NCBI RefSeq assembly: GCF_019550915.1 | Contig: NZ_JAHWCI010000006.1 | Span: 434,001 to 498,000 of the forward strand | From: Mumia sp. zg.B17 | Lineage (GTDB): Bacteria; Actinomycetota; Actinomycetes; Propionibacteriales; Nocardioidaceae | Direction: 5' to 3' | Length of the DNA: 64,000 bases | Part shown: positions 1 to 8,765 of the stretch, in pieces | Layout: each line of letters opens with the position of its first letter | Position numbering within the stretch: position 1 is the stretch's first letter | Notes under the pieces: model-generated | Told to the model about the DNA's origin: nothing | Databases searched by the model: none | What the model saw: the letters and a program-made list of their open reading frames with translations, nothing else | Made by a program: the position numbers and the translations under genes

Positions 1-1348
1 ACCCCATCTCCACCAGCCACTCCGGCGCCTCGGGGCCGGCCAGCAGCGCCGTCATCTCGTCGAGATCGGGGTCGAGGACGCGGACGGGCAGGCTCCACGA
101 GTAGGGGTACGGCGCGAACAGCCCTGCGACCCGCAGGACCTGCGGCGAGCCGTAGGCGACCAGGCCCGCGTCGCCGGGCTCGGTCCGCTCGCCGATCCAC
201 TCCCCCACGGCCGTGCCGCTCGTCGGCCGGCCCTCGAGCGCTGCGGGAGTTCGCCACGCCACGGCCACGAACGTGGCCACGAGGGCCAGGGCGACGGCCA
301 CACGCGTGGTGCGCAGGAGCCCGCTGCGCACGGCGAGCGCCGCACCGAGGGCCAGCGGGAGCGCGAGCTGGAGCGCGTAGTGGCGCCACCAGGACCCACC
401 GCCGACGATCCCGACAACGGCGCAGGCCAGGACCGCGAGGGTGGCGACCGCGACCGGCCGGCGGCGTTCGCGGACCGCCCCCCACACGGTCAGGACACCG
501 AGGAGGAACGCACCCGTTCCCACGAGGGCGAGCACGAAGAGGCGCATCCGCAGCTCGGGCGCGACGGAGCTCGAGCTGATGATGACCTCCGCCGCCTGCT
601 CGCGGAAGCCGTACATCGCCTCCCACAACCCCCCGAGGCCGGGTCCGGTCACCGCCCAGACGAGCGTGGCGAGGAGCGGCAGCGAGGCACCGGCCGCGCC
701 CGCCGCCGCCAGCTTCCAGCCACGGCGACCGCTCATCGCCCAGAGCACCGCGGCGAAGACCAGTCCGTCGACGACGTTCTGCTTCATCAGCACGGCCACC
801 ACGCCGGTGACACCCGCCCCGGCCGCGAGCGCCGCGCGCACCCGTGGAGACGTCACCTCGTACGCCGCGGCGAGCGCGAGCGCGACGGTGACCGCGGCGA
901 AGACGACCGCCGGGAACACCGTGGCCATGCGCGGCCCGCTGAACGCCGGGGTGGAGGTCACCGCGCACATCACCAGCGCGGCGGCCAGCGCGCCGCGCGT
1001 GCCGCCGACAGCTCGTCCCGCGTACCAGGCGGCGGCGACCGCGACGAGGGCGAGCACCAGCGCCACCAGGCGGAGTGCGACCCGGTCTCCGAGGGGGCCG
1101 GAGAGCAGATCGGCGAAGCCGAAGAGGAGGATCAGGCCGGGAGGACGGTCGACCCACTGGTTGCCGTACAGCGAACCGTCCGTCGTCCCCCACTGGTGGG
1201 CGACGAGAAGGAACCCGCCCTCGTCCGAGGACAGCGGCGCCCACAGGTACGGCAGGCGGAACGCGGTCGTGAGCGCCAGCACCGCGACGAGGACCGCGCC
1301 ACGTCGCCTCTCGATCCGGTGGACAGCACGACGCACCGTCGACCACAT
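1..1348 (-). CDS. Partial membrane glycosyltransferase, GT39/ArnT (PMT-like) type
   Basis: Translating the minus strand from the ATG at 1348 gives an open frame of about 449 codons that runs off the window edge, so the C-terminal part is missing. After a basic N-terminus comes a membrane helix, then an SDEGG stretch and a QWVDRPPG stretch in the first loop. This is the acidic-loop pattern of polyprenyl-phosphate-sugar-dependent GT39/GT83 transferases. Many hydrophobic segments follow (rich in A, V, L), then a soluble part with YGSPQVLRVAG. The inferred role is transfer of a sugar from a lipid carrier to a cell-envelope acceptor. Substrate unknown. Codon use is normal for the window. Family call good, substrate not claimed. 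Confidence 0.8.
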   Translation of the reverse strand, partial: MWSTVRRAVHRIERRRGAVLVAVLALTTAFRLPYLWAPLSSDEGGFLLVAHQWGTTDGSLYGNQWVDRPPGLILLFGFADLLSGPLGDRVALRLVALVLALVAVAAAWYAGRAVGGTRGALAAALVMCAVTSTPAFSGPRMATVFPAVVFAAVTVALALAAAYEVTSPRVRAALAAGAGVTGVVAVLMKQNVVDGLVFAAVLWAMSGRRGWKLAAAGAAGASLPLLATLVWAVTGPGLGGLWEAMYGFREQAAEVIISSSSVAPELRMRLFVLALVGTGAFLLGVLTVWGAVRERRRPVAVATLAVLACAVVGIVGGGSWWRHYALQLALPLALGAALAVRSGLLRTTRVAVALALVATFVAVAWRTPAALEGRPTSGTAVGEWIGERTEPGDAGLVAYGSPQVLRVAGLFAPYPYSWSLPVRVLDPDLDEMTALLAGPEAPEWLVEMG

Positions 1349-1380
1349 CGCCGGTGCGTCCGCCCCACGAGCCTGCGCGC

Positions 1381-1533
1381 TCAGTACTCGATCACCACCC
1401 CGATGTCCCACCCCGTGATCGCGAGCGGCGCCGTGACGTCAGTGACGGTCGCGGCAGGCATAAAGTCGGGCACGTGTCCCCCTGGTGACAGTGTGCGGCG
1501 TCTCCGACCATAACCGCCGCGACCCCGCGACAC
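1381..1533 (-). CDS. Possible small protein (50 aa) upstream of the glycosyltransferase
   Basis: A GTG at 1533 opens a 50-codon frame ending in TGA at 1381, 32 bases before the glycosyltransferase start. A TATTAG box at 1539-1544 lies five bases upstream of the GTG, as in leaderless actinobacterial promoters. The first 20 residues are Arg/Gly-rich; the end (TVTDVTAPLAITGWDIGVV) looks like a folded beta segment. A shorter version could start at the GTG at 1473 (30 aa) or the ATG at 1461 (26 aa). I do not recognise a family. It may be a real leader or small protein, or a chance frame in GC-rich DNA. Confidence 0.3.
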   Translation of the reverse strand: MSRGRGGYGRRRRTLSPGGHVPDFMPAATVTDVTAPLAITGWDIGVVIEY

Positions 1534-1612
1534 GACCGCTAATACGTGGCATCAGGCTGCGCGCACGACGAGAGCCCTGCGCACACAGACAACGCGACTC
1601 TCGTGGGATTCG

Positions 1613-1687
1613 TGGTGGGCGCAGAGGGGATCGAACCCCCGACCGCCTCGTTGTAAGCGAGGTGCTCTACCGCTGAGCTATGCGCCC
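1613..1687 (-). tRNA. tRNA-Val (anticodon UAC)
   Basis: On the minus strand the acceptor GGGCGCA (1687-1681) pairs with its 3' partner near 1617-1623. The D-arm GCTCAGCGGTAGAGC, the anticodon loop CTTACAA and the T-arm GGTTCGATCC are all present. Anticodon TAC reads GUA (valine). The discriminator A at 1616 is followed by an encoded CCA (1613-1615). Among the tRNAs of this window this one encodes its CCA end. Confidence 0.95.
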
Positions 1688-1817
1688 GACGCCGCGCGGC
1701 GCTCCAGAGTATCGGATGGCGCCCTGGATGAAGACAGAGGCGTGGCCGCTGGCGTCTCGGGTCACCAGCGGCCACGCGCTCATCAGTCTTGCACAGATCC
1801 GGGTCTGCGCGGCAGGA

Positions 1818-2279
1818 TCATGCAGAGATTTCCTGCAGTGCGCCGAGGTAGCCGGCAAGGTCGCGCGCGTCGGGAAGTCCGTTCTCGATCTTCCACCGCA
1901 CGACACCCTCCTCGTCGACCAGGAAGCTGCCTCGCAGCGCACACCCACGGTCGGCGTCGAAGACCCCGTACGAGGTCGCGACCGCACCGTGCGGCCAGAA
2001 GTCGCTCAGCAGCGAGAACGTGAGCCCGTCCTTCTCGGAGAAGGCCCGCAGAGCGAACATCGGGTCGCACGAGATCGCCAGCACGTCGGCATCGAGCTCG
2101 TTGAACGCAGCGAGGTTGTCGCGCAGCTCGCACAGCTCGCCGGAGCAGATCCCGCTGAACGCGAACGGATAGAAGACGAGCAGCGTCTTCTTGCCGCGGA
2201 GCGCCGAGAGGGAGACCTCCTCGCCATGCTGGTTCTTGAGGGTGAAGTCAGGGGCCGTGGTCCCGATCTCGATCGTCAT
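1818..2279 (-). CDS. Peroxiredoxin, AhpE/BCP type
   Basis: A 153-residue thioredoxin-fold peroxidase that reduces hydroperoxides in the cytosol. The N-terminus (APDFTLKNQHGEEV) is typical of the family. The catalytic segment FYPFAFSGICSGELCELRD holds a peroxidatic Cys near residue 45 and a second Cys near 50, the spacing of BCP-type atypical 2-Cys enzymes. Mycobacterial AhpE lacks that second Cys. The gene is the homologue, by position, of AhpE next to DUF3052 and aceE in Mycobacterium tuberculosis (Rv2238c region). It lies 9 bases after the acyl-CoA synthetase, so the two are probably co-transcribed. The ATG start gives the usual family length. Confidence 0.9.
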   Translation of the reverse strand: MTIEIGTTAPDFTLKNQHGEEVSLSALRGKKTLLVFYPFAFSGICSGELCELRDNLAAFNELDADVLAISCDPMFALRAFSEKDGLTFSLLSDFWPHGAVATSYGVFDADRGCALRGSFLVDEEGVVRWKIENGLPDARDLAGYLGALQEISA

Positions 2280-2288
2280 GGAGGGAAG

Positions 2289-3914
2289 TCACTCGCTCTC
2301 GTCGGTGTGGGTCAGCCGGCGCTTCAGGATCTTGCCCGTCGCGTTGCGCGGCAGCTCGTGCAGGAAGCGTACTTCGCGCGGGACCTTGTACCGAGCGAGA
2401 CGCTCGCGCACGTGGAGCTTGAGGTCGTCCTCGGTCAGGTCGTGCCCCGGCCGCAGGGCGACCCAGGCCAGCAGGCGGTGCCCGAAGTCGACGTCCTCCA
2501 CGCCGACGACGGCGACCTCCAGGACGGCCGGGTGCCTCGCGAGACAGTTCTCGACCTCTTGCGGATAGACGTTCTCCCCGCCGGAGACGATCATCTCGTC
2601 GTCACGGCCCTCGACGAAGAGCAGACCGTCGCGGATGGTGCCGACGTCGCCGGTCGACATCAGACCGTCGACGACCTCCTTGCCGCCGCCGTGCGTGTAC
2701 CCCTCGAACGGCAGGCCGTTGCGGACGAAGATGCGTCCGCTCGAGCCGGTCGCCGGACGCCCCTCGGTGTCGTAGAGGGCGATCACCGTCGCGATCGGTG
2801 GTGCACCCGCCGTGCCGGGGTGCGCGCGCATCTCGGCGGGTTGCGCGATCGTCACCCACGCGCACTCGGTCGAGCCGTAGGTGTTGTAGAGGTTGTCGCC
2901 GTACTGGTCCATCCACGCGGTCGCGAGGTCGCCGGGAAGCGACGAGCCGCTGGCCGCGACGATCGTGAGTGCGCTCAGGTCGTAGGAGTCGAGCTCTTCC
3001 TTCGGCAGCTGGAGCGCGCGCTGCAGCATCACCGGGATGACCACCGCCGCGTCGGACCGGGTCCGGGCCAGGGTGTCGAGGAAGTCACGCGGTGTGAAGC
3101 GGCGTCGCAGGACGAGCGTGGACCCGAGGAGCATCGCGAGGTTGAGGTGGCCCCATCCCCAGGTGTGGAACAGCGGGGCCGCCACGTGGACGGTCATCCG
3201 CGCGCGGAGCGGGATGCGGGACAGCAGCGCGGCTCCGGCGCTGAGCGAGCCGGACCCCCTGGCCGCGCCCTTCGGCGCTCCGGTCGTGCCCGAGGTGAGG
3301 ATCACGGAGCGGCCCTCGCGCCGCGGGGCCGGCAGGTCGGTGCCGGGACGGGTGCTGACAAGCGATCCGACGGTGCCCGGACCAGGAACGTCGGCCCAGG
3401 CGACGACGCGGGCTGCGTCCGAGGGTGCCGACGCCACGACGTCGGAGAACTCGTCGTCGTGGACGATCGCCGACGGCTTCTCGCGCTCGAGCAGCTCGCG
3501 CACCTGAGGGCCGGAGAACGCGGTGTTGAGATAGAGGACGTCGGCGCCGAGCCGCGCGACGGCGATGGCGGTGATCACGAACCAGCGGTGGTTGCGAGCC
3601 ATCAGCGCGACGCCGTCGCCCTCGCCGACGCCCAGGTCGGACAGCGCACGGGCGAACGCATTGGCCTGGGCACCGAGATCGGCGAAGGTGATGGACCCGA
3701 GATCGTCGTGGATGGCGACGGCGTTGGGGGTCCGCGCGGCGAGCGAGGCGTAGCCGCCGGCCAGACCGGTGCCCCAGCGGGCCAGGGCCCGCCCGACGCC
3801 GACGAGGGCACGGGGACCGTACGGTCGGACGACGCCGCACGTGGCGAGGGAGGCGAGAGTCAGCGCGGATGCAGCGGCGGGGTGCTGGCCCGGTCCGCGG
3901 AGCTGGTTCGTCAT
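2289..3914 (-). CDS. Acyl-CoA synthetase (AMP-dependent ligase family)
   Basis: A 541-residue ANL-superfamily enzyme. It would activate a carboxylic acid, probably a fatty acid, to acyl-AMP and then to acyl-CoA. Motifs in order are the P-loop ILTSGTTGAPKG near residue 208, YNTYGSTE near 340, STGDVG near 425, and the C-terminal lid with the GKILKR lysine close to the end. The N-terminus has an extra stretch of about 40 residues before the AMP-binding domain. An inverted repeat (3951-3969) lies about 37 bases upstream of the start and is a good operator candidate. The gene runs towards the peroxiredoxin. Chain-length preference cannot be read from the sequence. Confidence 0.88.
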   Translation of the reverse strand: MTNQLRGPGQHPAAASALTLASLATCGVVRPYGPRALVGVGRALARWGTGLAGGYASLAARTPNAVAIHDDLGSITFADLGAQANAFARALSDLGVGEGDGVALMARNHRWFVITAIAVARLGADVLYLNTAFSGPQVRELLEREKPSAIVHDDEFSDVVASAPSDAARVVAWADVPGPGTVGSLVSTRPGTDLPAPRREGRSVILTSGTTGAPKGAARGSGSLSAGAALLSRIPLRARMTVHVAAPLFHTWGWGHLNLAMLLGSTLVLRRRFTPRDFLDTLARTRSDAAVVIPVMLQRALQLPKEELDSYDLSALTIVAASGSSLPGDLATAWMDQYGDNLYNTYGSTECAWVTIAQPAEMRAHPGTAGAPPIATVIALYDTEGRPATGSSGRIFVRNGLPFEGYTHGGGKEVVDGLMSTGDVGTIRDGLLFVEGRDDEMIVSGGENVYPQEVENCLARHPAVLEVAVVGVEDVDFGHRLLAWVALRPGHDLTEDDLKLHVRERLARYKVPREVRFLHELPRNATGKILKRRLTHTDESE

Positions 3915-3950
3915 GGTGGTACCTCGGAAGTCGGGGGCACGTGGCCCTTA

Positions 3951-3969
3951 GTGTAACCATGAGTTACAC
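3951..3969. promoter_or_regulatory. Palindromic operator candidate upstream of the acyl-CoA synthetase
   Basis: GTGTAAC (3951-3957), five bases, then GTTACAC (3963-3969) forms a perfect 7-bp dyad. It sits 37 bases before the ATG at 3914, where a repressor would block transcription. The size and symmetry suit a TetR-family dimer. No such regulator is adjacent, so it would act in trans. The overlapping ATGAGTTACACC on the plus strand is not a convincing gene start. Confidence 0.55.
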
Positions 3970-4031
3970 CAAGGAGAACCCGCGCTCCTCCGGCGTCGGC
4001 CACCCGGCTTCGCGCCTCCCGGCGCGACGAG

Positions 4032-4451
4032 TCAGCGCTTGTGGGTGGACAGCTTCGTCGCGGCCCAGTCAGGGCCTGCCGACGCGGTCGTCGTGGTCGA
4101 CAGCCCTGCGATCGGAGCTGCCTCGGCGATGTCCCCGTTGTCGACGTACCCGGGTCGGCCGACCTTGGGCGTCAGGAGCCATACGGTCCCGCCCTCGGCA
4201 AGGTCTTGGAGCGAGTCCATCAACGCGTCGGCCAGGTCGCCGTCGTCGTCCCTCCACCAGAGCACGACACCGTCCACGACCTCGCCGTAGTCGCCGTCCA
4301 CCATCTCGCTGCCGATGCGACTCTCGATCGCTTCCCGAAGCGCGTCGTCGACGTCCTCGTCCCAACCGAGCTCCTGGACCACCATGTCGGGCTTGAAGCC
4401 CAGACGGTCCCCATGCCCCGGACGGTCCGCGTCCTGCGCGGTGGCGCTCAC
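4032..4451 (-). CDS. DUF3052 family protein
   Basis: A 139-residue actinobacterial protein of unknown function. I chose the GTG at 4451 because a GGAGG box precedes it at the right distance; an ATG at 4505 would add 18 residues the family normally lacks. Visible features are the LGFKPDMVVQELGWDEDVDD segment, an acidic middle and the WLLTPKVGRPGYV motif near the C-terminus. The gene lies divergently beside aceE, as in Mycobacterium tuberculosis (Rv2239c beside aceE), where it also neighbours AhpE. That conserved position suggests a link with pyruvate dehydrogenase or redox balance, but no biochemical role is known to me. Confidence 0.85.
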   Translation of the reverse strand: MSATAQDADRPGHGDRLGFKPDMVVQELGWDEDVDDALREAIESRIGSEMVDGDYGEVVDGVVLWWRDDDGDLADALMDSLQDLAEGGTVWLLTPKVGRPGYVDNGDIAEAAPIAGLSTTTTASAGPDWAATKLSTHKR

Positions 4452-4701
4452 CGATGCCTCCCCAAGTGATGTGTTCCCAGGCTTCTTCCTGCCTAGGCGC
4501 CACACACTAGCGGCTCTCGGCGAAGGTGGGGCAGGGAGCGCTCCGCAGAGCCCTTAGGTCCGCCCGGAGGGGCGGCTACTCGCGGGTACTGGAACGCAGT
4601 GGAAAGATGGACGGCGGACGGCAGGCGACCCACCTGGAGCCGTCGACAGCGTTGCTGCCCACATCCGGCGCAGTCGCGATCTCGCGAGAAAAGGATTCGA
4701 A

Positions 4702-7464
4702 GTGGCCCAGTCATCCGACCGGCCCCCCGTCATCCACGAGGGCCTCCCGTCCCAGCTTCCCGACATCGACCCGGACGAGACCACAGAGTGGCTCGAGTCC
4801 TTCGACGAGATGGTCGAGGGACGGGGCCGCGGACGCGCGCGCTACATGATGCTGCGCCTGCTCGAGCGGGCCCGGGAGAAGCAGGTCGGGGTCCCCGCTC
4901 TCACCAGCACCGACTACATCAACTCGATCCCGCCCGAGCGCGAGCCCTGGTTCCCCGGAGACGAGGACGTCGAGCGACGCATCCGCGCCTACATCCGGTG
5001 GAATGCCGCCGTCATGGTCTCGCGGGCCAATCGAGAGGGCCTGGGCGTCGGCGGGCACATCGCGACGTACCAGTCCGCAGCCAGCCTGTACGAGGTCGGC
5101 TTCAACCACTTCTTCCGCGGCAAGGACCACCCGGGCGGCGGCGACCAGGTCTTCATCCAGGGCCACGCCTCCCCCGGCATCTATGCCCGCGCGTTCCTCG
5201 AGGGTCGCCTGACCGCCGAGCAGCTCGCCAAGTTCCGCCAGGAGGTCAGCCATGGTCCGGGCAAGGGGCTCGCGTCCTACCCGCACCCCCGGCTGATGCC
5301 CGACTTCTGGGAGTTCCCGACCGTCTCGATGGGGTTGGCGGCCCTCAACTCGATCTATCAGGCGCGGTTCAACCGCTACCTCCAGAACCGCGGCATCAAG
5401 GACACCAGCGAGCAGCGCGTGTGGGCGTTCCTCGGCGACGGCGAGATGGGCGAGCCCGAGTCCCTGGGCGCGATCGGACTCGCCGCCCGGGAGGAGCTCG
5501 ACAACCTCACGTTCGTCATCAACTGCAACCTGCAGCAGCTCGACGGGCCGGTCCGAGGCAACGGCAAGATCATCCAGGAGCTCGAGTCGACCTTCCGCGG
5601 CGCCGGCTGGAACGTCGTCAAGGTCATCTGGGGGCGCGAGTGGGACGACCTTCTCGCCCGTGACGTCGACGGCGTCCTGGTCAACCAGATGAACCGCACG
5701 CCCGACGGGCAGTTCCAGACCTACTCGATGGAGGACGGCGCCTACACGCGCGACCACTTCTTCGGGGCCGACCCGCGGCTGCTCAAGATGGTGGAGCACC
5801 TCACCGACGACCAGATCTCCAAGCTGCCGCGCGGTGGTCACGACTACCGCAAGGTCTTCTCCGCCTTCGATGCGGCGATGAACCACACCGGGCAGCCGAC
5901 GGTGATCCTCGCGCAGACCATCAAGGGCTGGACCATCGACGCGCTCGAGGGCCGCAACGCGACCCACCAGATGAAGAAGCTCACCAAGGCCGACCTCAAG
6001 AAGTTCCGCGACCGGCTCTACCTGCCGATCAGCGACGAGGAGATCGACGGGTCCGAGCTCGCGCCGTTCTACCACCCGGGCGAGGACTCCGACGAGATGC
6101 AGTACATGCGTGAGCGTCGCCGTCAGCTCGGCGGGTCGCTGCCCAAGCGCGTCGTCCGGGCCAAGCCGCTCGAGCTGCCCGGCGACGCGACGTACGCCGA
6201 GCTGCGGGGCGGGTCCGGCAACCAGCCGGTCGCGACGACGATGGCCTTCGTCCGCCTGCTGCGCAACCTCATGCGCGACAAGGGTGTGGGCTCGCGCGTC
6301 GTGCCGATCGCGCCGGACGAGTTCCGGACGTTCGGCATGGACTCGATGTTCCCGACGGCCAAGGTCTACAACCCGCACGGGCAGTCGTACGAGTCGGTCG
6401 ACCGCAAGATCCTGCTTGCCTACAAGGAGTCGACGTCCGGCCAGCTCCTTCACGAGGGCATCAGCGAGGCCGGCGCCGTCGCCTCGATGACCGCCGCCGG
6501 ATCGGCGTACTCGACCCACGGCGAGCCCATGATCCCGGTCTACATCTTCTACTCGATGTTCGGGTTCCAGCGCACCGGCGACTCGCTGTGGGCGATGGCC
6601 GATCAGCTCTCGAAAGGCTTCCTGATCGGCGCGACCGCCGGTCGGACCACCCTGACGGGCGAGGGGCTGCAGCACGCCGACGGCCACTCGCCGCTGCTCG
6701 CCCGCACCAACCCCGCGGCTGTGCACTACGACCCGGCGTTCGGGTTCGAGATCAGCCGCATCGTCCAGAACGGCATGGAGCGGATGTACGGCTCCACCGA
6801 GGACCACCCGCACGGCGAGAACATCTTCTACTACCTCACCGTCTACAACGAGCCCATCGTCCAGCCCGCCGAGCCCGAGGGCCTCGATGTGGACGCGCTG
6901 CTGAAGGGGATGTACCGCTACCGCGAGGCACCCGAGCGTGGCGAGGGGACCCCGCAGGCGCAGATCCTCGCTTCCGGCGTCGCCGTGCCGTGGGCGCTGG
7001 AGGCGCAGCGGATCCTCGCCGAGGAGTACGACGTCCGAGCCCACGTCTGGTCGGTGACGTCGTGGAACGAGCTCGCCCGTGACGCCGACGCTGCAGAGCG
7101 GGCGACCTTCAACGCCCCCGGAGACGAGCCTGCGACGCCGTACGTCACCAGGGCGCTGGCCGATGCCCACGGCCCGGTGTTGGCGGTGACCGACTACATG
7201 CGTGCCGTCCCCGACCAGATCGCCCGCTGGGTGCCCCAGCCGTGGACGTCCCTCGGCGCGGACGGGTTCGGCTTCGCTGACACCCGGGCTGCCGCGCGGC
7301 GGTTCTTCCAGATCGACACCGCGTCGATCGTGGTCGGCGTCCTCGAGGCCCTGGCCGCCAACGGCGAGGTCAAGGCCGAGACGGCGGCAGAGGCGTACGC
7401 ACGGTTCCGGCTCGATGATCCGACCGCGGTCGCCGACGTCCCCCAGGAGGGCAGCGACGCCTGA
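4702..7464 (+). CDS. aceE: Pyruvate dehydrogenase E1 component, homodimeric
   Basis: A 920-residue thiamine-diphosphate enzyme. It decarboxylates pyruvate and passes the acetyl group to the lipoyl domain of E2, feeding acetyl-CoA to the TCA cycle and lipid synthesis. The ThDP-binding motif begins with [10 protein letters not shown] near residue 245 and ends with NCN about 30 residues later. Large conserved blocks of the AceE type follow ([26 protein letters not shown]). Length is close to the E. coli enzyme (887). The start is a GTG with an AAAGGA ribosome site. DUF3052 lies divergently upstream. No E2 or E3 gene is nearby, as is usual in actinobacteria. A strong inverted repeat follows the stop (7488-7522). 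Confidence 0.97.
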   Translation: MAQSSDRPPVIHEGLPSQLPDIDPDETTEWLESFDEMVEGRGRGRARYMMLRLLERAREKQVGVPALTSTDYINSIPPEREPWFPGDEDVERRIRAYIRWNAAVMVSRANREGLGVGGHIATYQSAASLYEVGFNHFFRGKDHPGGGDQVFIQGHASPGIYARAFLEGRLTAEQLAKFRQEVSHGPGKGLASYPHPRLMPDFWEFPTVSMGLAALNSIYQARFNRYLQNRGIKDTSEQRVWAFLGDGEMGEPESLGAIGLAAREELDNLTFVINCNLQQLDGPVRGNGKIIQELESTFRGAGWNVVKVIWGREWDDLLARDVDGVLVNQMNRTPDGQFQTYSMEDGAYTRDHFFGADPRLLKMVEHLTDDQISKLPRGGHDYRKVFSAFDAAMNHTGQPTVILAQTIKGWTIDALEGRNATHQMKKLTKADLKKFRDRLYLPISDEEIDGSELAPFYHPGEDSDEMQYMRERRRQLGGSLPKRVVRAKPLELPGDATYAELRGGSGNQPVATTMAFVRLLRNLMRDKGVGSRVVPIAPDEFRTFGMDSMFPTAKVYNPHGQSYESVDRKILLAYKESTSGQLLHEGISEAGAVASMTAAGSAYSTHGEPMIPVYIFYSMFGFQRTGDSLWAMADQLSKGFLIGATAGRTTLTGEGLQHADGHSPLLARTNPAAVHYDPAFGFEISRIVQNGMERMYGSTEDHPHGENIFYYLTVYNEPIVQPAEPEGLDVDALLKGMYRYREAPERGEGTPQAQILASGVAVPWALEAQRILAEEYDVRAHVWSVTSWNELARDADAAERATFNAPGDEPATPYVTRALADAHGPVLAVTDYMRAVPDQIARWVPQPWTSLGADGFGFADTRAAARRFFQIDTASIVVGVLEALAANGEVKAETAAEAYARFRLDDPTAVADVPQEGSDA

Positions 7465-7487
7465 GGGCGGCGGCACGGACGCGGTGG

Positions 7488-7522
7488 TGACCCCCGGCAC
7501 ACAAATTGGTTGCCGGGGGTCA
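7488..7522. terminator. 12-bp perfect inverted repeat between aceE and the PAP2 gene
   Basis: TGACCCCCGGCA (7488-7499) and TGCCGGGGGTCA (7511-7522) form a perfect 12-bp stem with an 11-base AT-containing loop. It starts 24 bases after the aceE stop and ends 14 bases before the TAAGAT box of the next gene. There is no T-tract, so it may be a hairpin terminator of aceE, an operator for the PAP2 gene, or both. Confidence 0.55.
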
Positions 7523-7535
7523 ACCCCCCGTCCTC

Positions 7536-7541
7536 TAAGAT
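7536..7541 (+). promoter_or_regulatory. Leaderless-type -10 box (TAAGAT) of the PAP2 gene
   Basis: TAAGAT lies exactly six bases before the ATG at 7548, which would place the transcription start at or next to the start codon. No ribosome-binding site lies between them. A TTGCCG at 7510-7515 is a possible but wide-spaced -35. Confidence 0.55.
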
Positions 7542-7547
7542 GTCCCC

Positions 7548-8729
7548 ATGGCCCCCCGTGACGATTCGACGCCGGACAGCGCCACGGCAGGGTCCACGAG
7601 CTCGAGAGCGAGGGGTGGTCCGGTCATGGTCGAGACCGCGACACCGCCGGCGCTGCGACGGACCCCGACGTGGGTCCGCATCCTGCGCTGGCCCTACACC
7701 TTCCTGGTCGCCTTCTCGATCGCCGTGGGCGGTTTCACCATCTGGGCGTCCTACTACCTCGACCTGCCGATGCGGGACCCGGAGGGCTTCCTCGGGCCGG
7801 CCTACGTCCGGCTGCCGATGCTCGGGCTGCTCTTCATCGGCGGCGGCCTCGCCGTCCAGGCGTTCCTGCAGACCAGGAGTCTTCGGGGCCTGCGGTCCCG
7901 CGTCACGACGATCGTCCGCACGGAGTGGAGCTGGAGCCGGCTCATCCATGCCGCGCTCGGCCTGATCGCCTTCTACATCTCCTACGTCAGCTATCGCAAC
8001 CTCAAGAGCTTCCTGCCGATCGTGCGCGAGGAGGTGCTCCACGACGCCGACCTGATGAAGATGGACCACTGGCTCTTCTTCGGTCACTACCCGGCACTTG
8101 TCCTGCACGACGTCCTCGGCACGGGGTTCATCGCGCTGATCCTGTCAACGATCTACGTCTCCTACCTGATGCTGACCCCGGTGTCGCTCGCGGCGGTGCT
8201 CGTCCTCAACAAGGACCTCTCGCTCGGCGCGTGGTACGCGACGGCGCTCAGCCTCAACTGGATCCTCGGCGTCGGCAGCTACTACCTCGTGCCGACGCTC
8301 GGACCGGTCTTCGCCAACCAGTCGCTCTTCGCCGACCTGCCTGGCGACAGCGGGGTGGCGGCGCTGCAACGATCGCTGGCGCACGCACGCTACGACGTCC
8401 TGAGCGACCCGTGGGCGACCGAGAAGATCCACGGCATCGCCGGGTTCGCCTCACTCCACGTCTCCGTCGTCCTGACCGCGTGCCTCTTCTTCGCCATCAT
8501 CGGGATCAACAAGTGGCTGATGCGCGGCCTGTGGGTCTACTTCACAGGCACCGTGCTGGCCACGATCTACTTCGGCTGGCACTACGTCGCCGACGACATC
8601 GGTGGCGTCGTCATCGCCGTCCTGTCGATCGCGATCGGCGCTGCGGTTACCGGCAACTGGGGCTACCGCAAGACACGCAGTCGCGAGCGCAAAGCTCAGC
8701 AGGCCGCCCTCGACTCCTCGTCGGTCTGA
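7548..8729 (+). CDS. PAP2-superfamily membrane phosphatase / Aur1-like phosphotransferase
   Basis: A 393-residue integral membrane protein of the PAP2 (inositolphosphotransferase Aur1/Ipt1-like) group. A polar N-terminus of about 40 residues is followed by at least six hydrophobic segments. The catalytic halves are FASLHVSVV near residue 303 and FGWHYVADDIGG near 343, each with the conserved His. The enzymes dephosphorylate lipid phosphates or move a phospho-head group; inositol lipids are one option in actinobacteria. The start is the ATG at 7548 six bases after a TAAGAT box; an internal ATG at 7626 is the alternative. The substrate is not visible in the sequence. Confidence 0.82.
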   Translation: MAPRDDSTPDSATAGSTSSRARGGPVMVETATPPALRRTPTWVRILRWPYTFLVAFSIAVGGFTIWASYYLDLPMRDPEGFLGPAYVRLPMLGLLFIGGGLAVQAFLQTRSLRGLRSRVTTIVRTEWSWSRLIHAALGLIAFYISYVSYRNLKSFLPIVREEVLHDADLMKMDHWLFFGHYPALVLHDVLGTGFIALILSTIYVSYLMLTPVSLAAVLVLNKDLSLGAWYATALSLNWILGVGSYYLVPTLGPVFANQSLFADLPGDSGVAALQRSLAHARYDVLSDPWATEKIHGIAGFASLHVSVVLTACLFFAIIGINKWLMRGLWVYFTGTVLATIYFGWHYVADDIGGVVIAVLSIAIGAAVTGNWGYRKTRSRERKAQQAALDSSSV

Positions 8730-8765
8730 CGGCGTACGCGCGGGGCGGCCCGCGCCGGCGCGTCA
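8728..8765. terminator. Bidirectional hairpin between convergent genes
   Basis: GCGCGGG (8738-8744), loop GCGG, CCCGCGC (8749-8755) form a 7-bp GC stem. TGACG (8728-8732) and CGTCA (8761-8765) can close it further out. The structure lies between the stops of the PAP2 gene (+) and the hydrolase (-), as expected for a shared terminator. No T-tract. Confidence 0.45.

Noticed and set aside
1568-1604. Inverted repeat ACGAGAG/CTCTCGT as tRNA-Val terminator
   Set aside because: Only 7 bp with a 23-base loop and no T-run; too weak to list.
1680-3956. A 758-codon plus-strand frame
   Set aside because: Antisense to the peroxiredoxin and acyl-CoA synthetase; Arg/Asp/Glu-rich shadow composition.
3959-4396. 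Plus-strand gene beginning ATGAGTTACACC at the operator
   Set aside because: It overlaps DUF3052 antisense, has low-complexity Arg/Ser content and no ribosome site.
4711-7500. A 929-codon frame on the minus strand
   Set aside because: It mirrors aceE, which has full pyruvate dehydrogenase motifs and a ribosome site.
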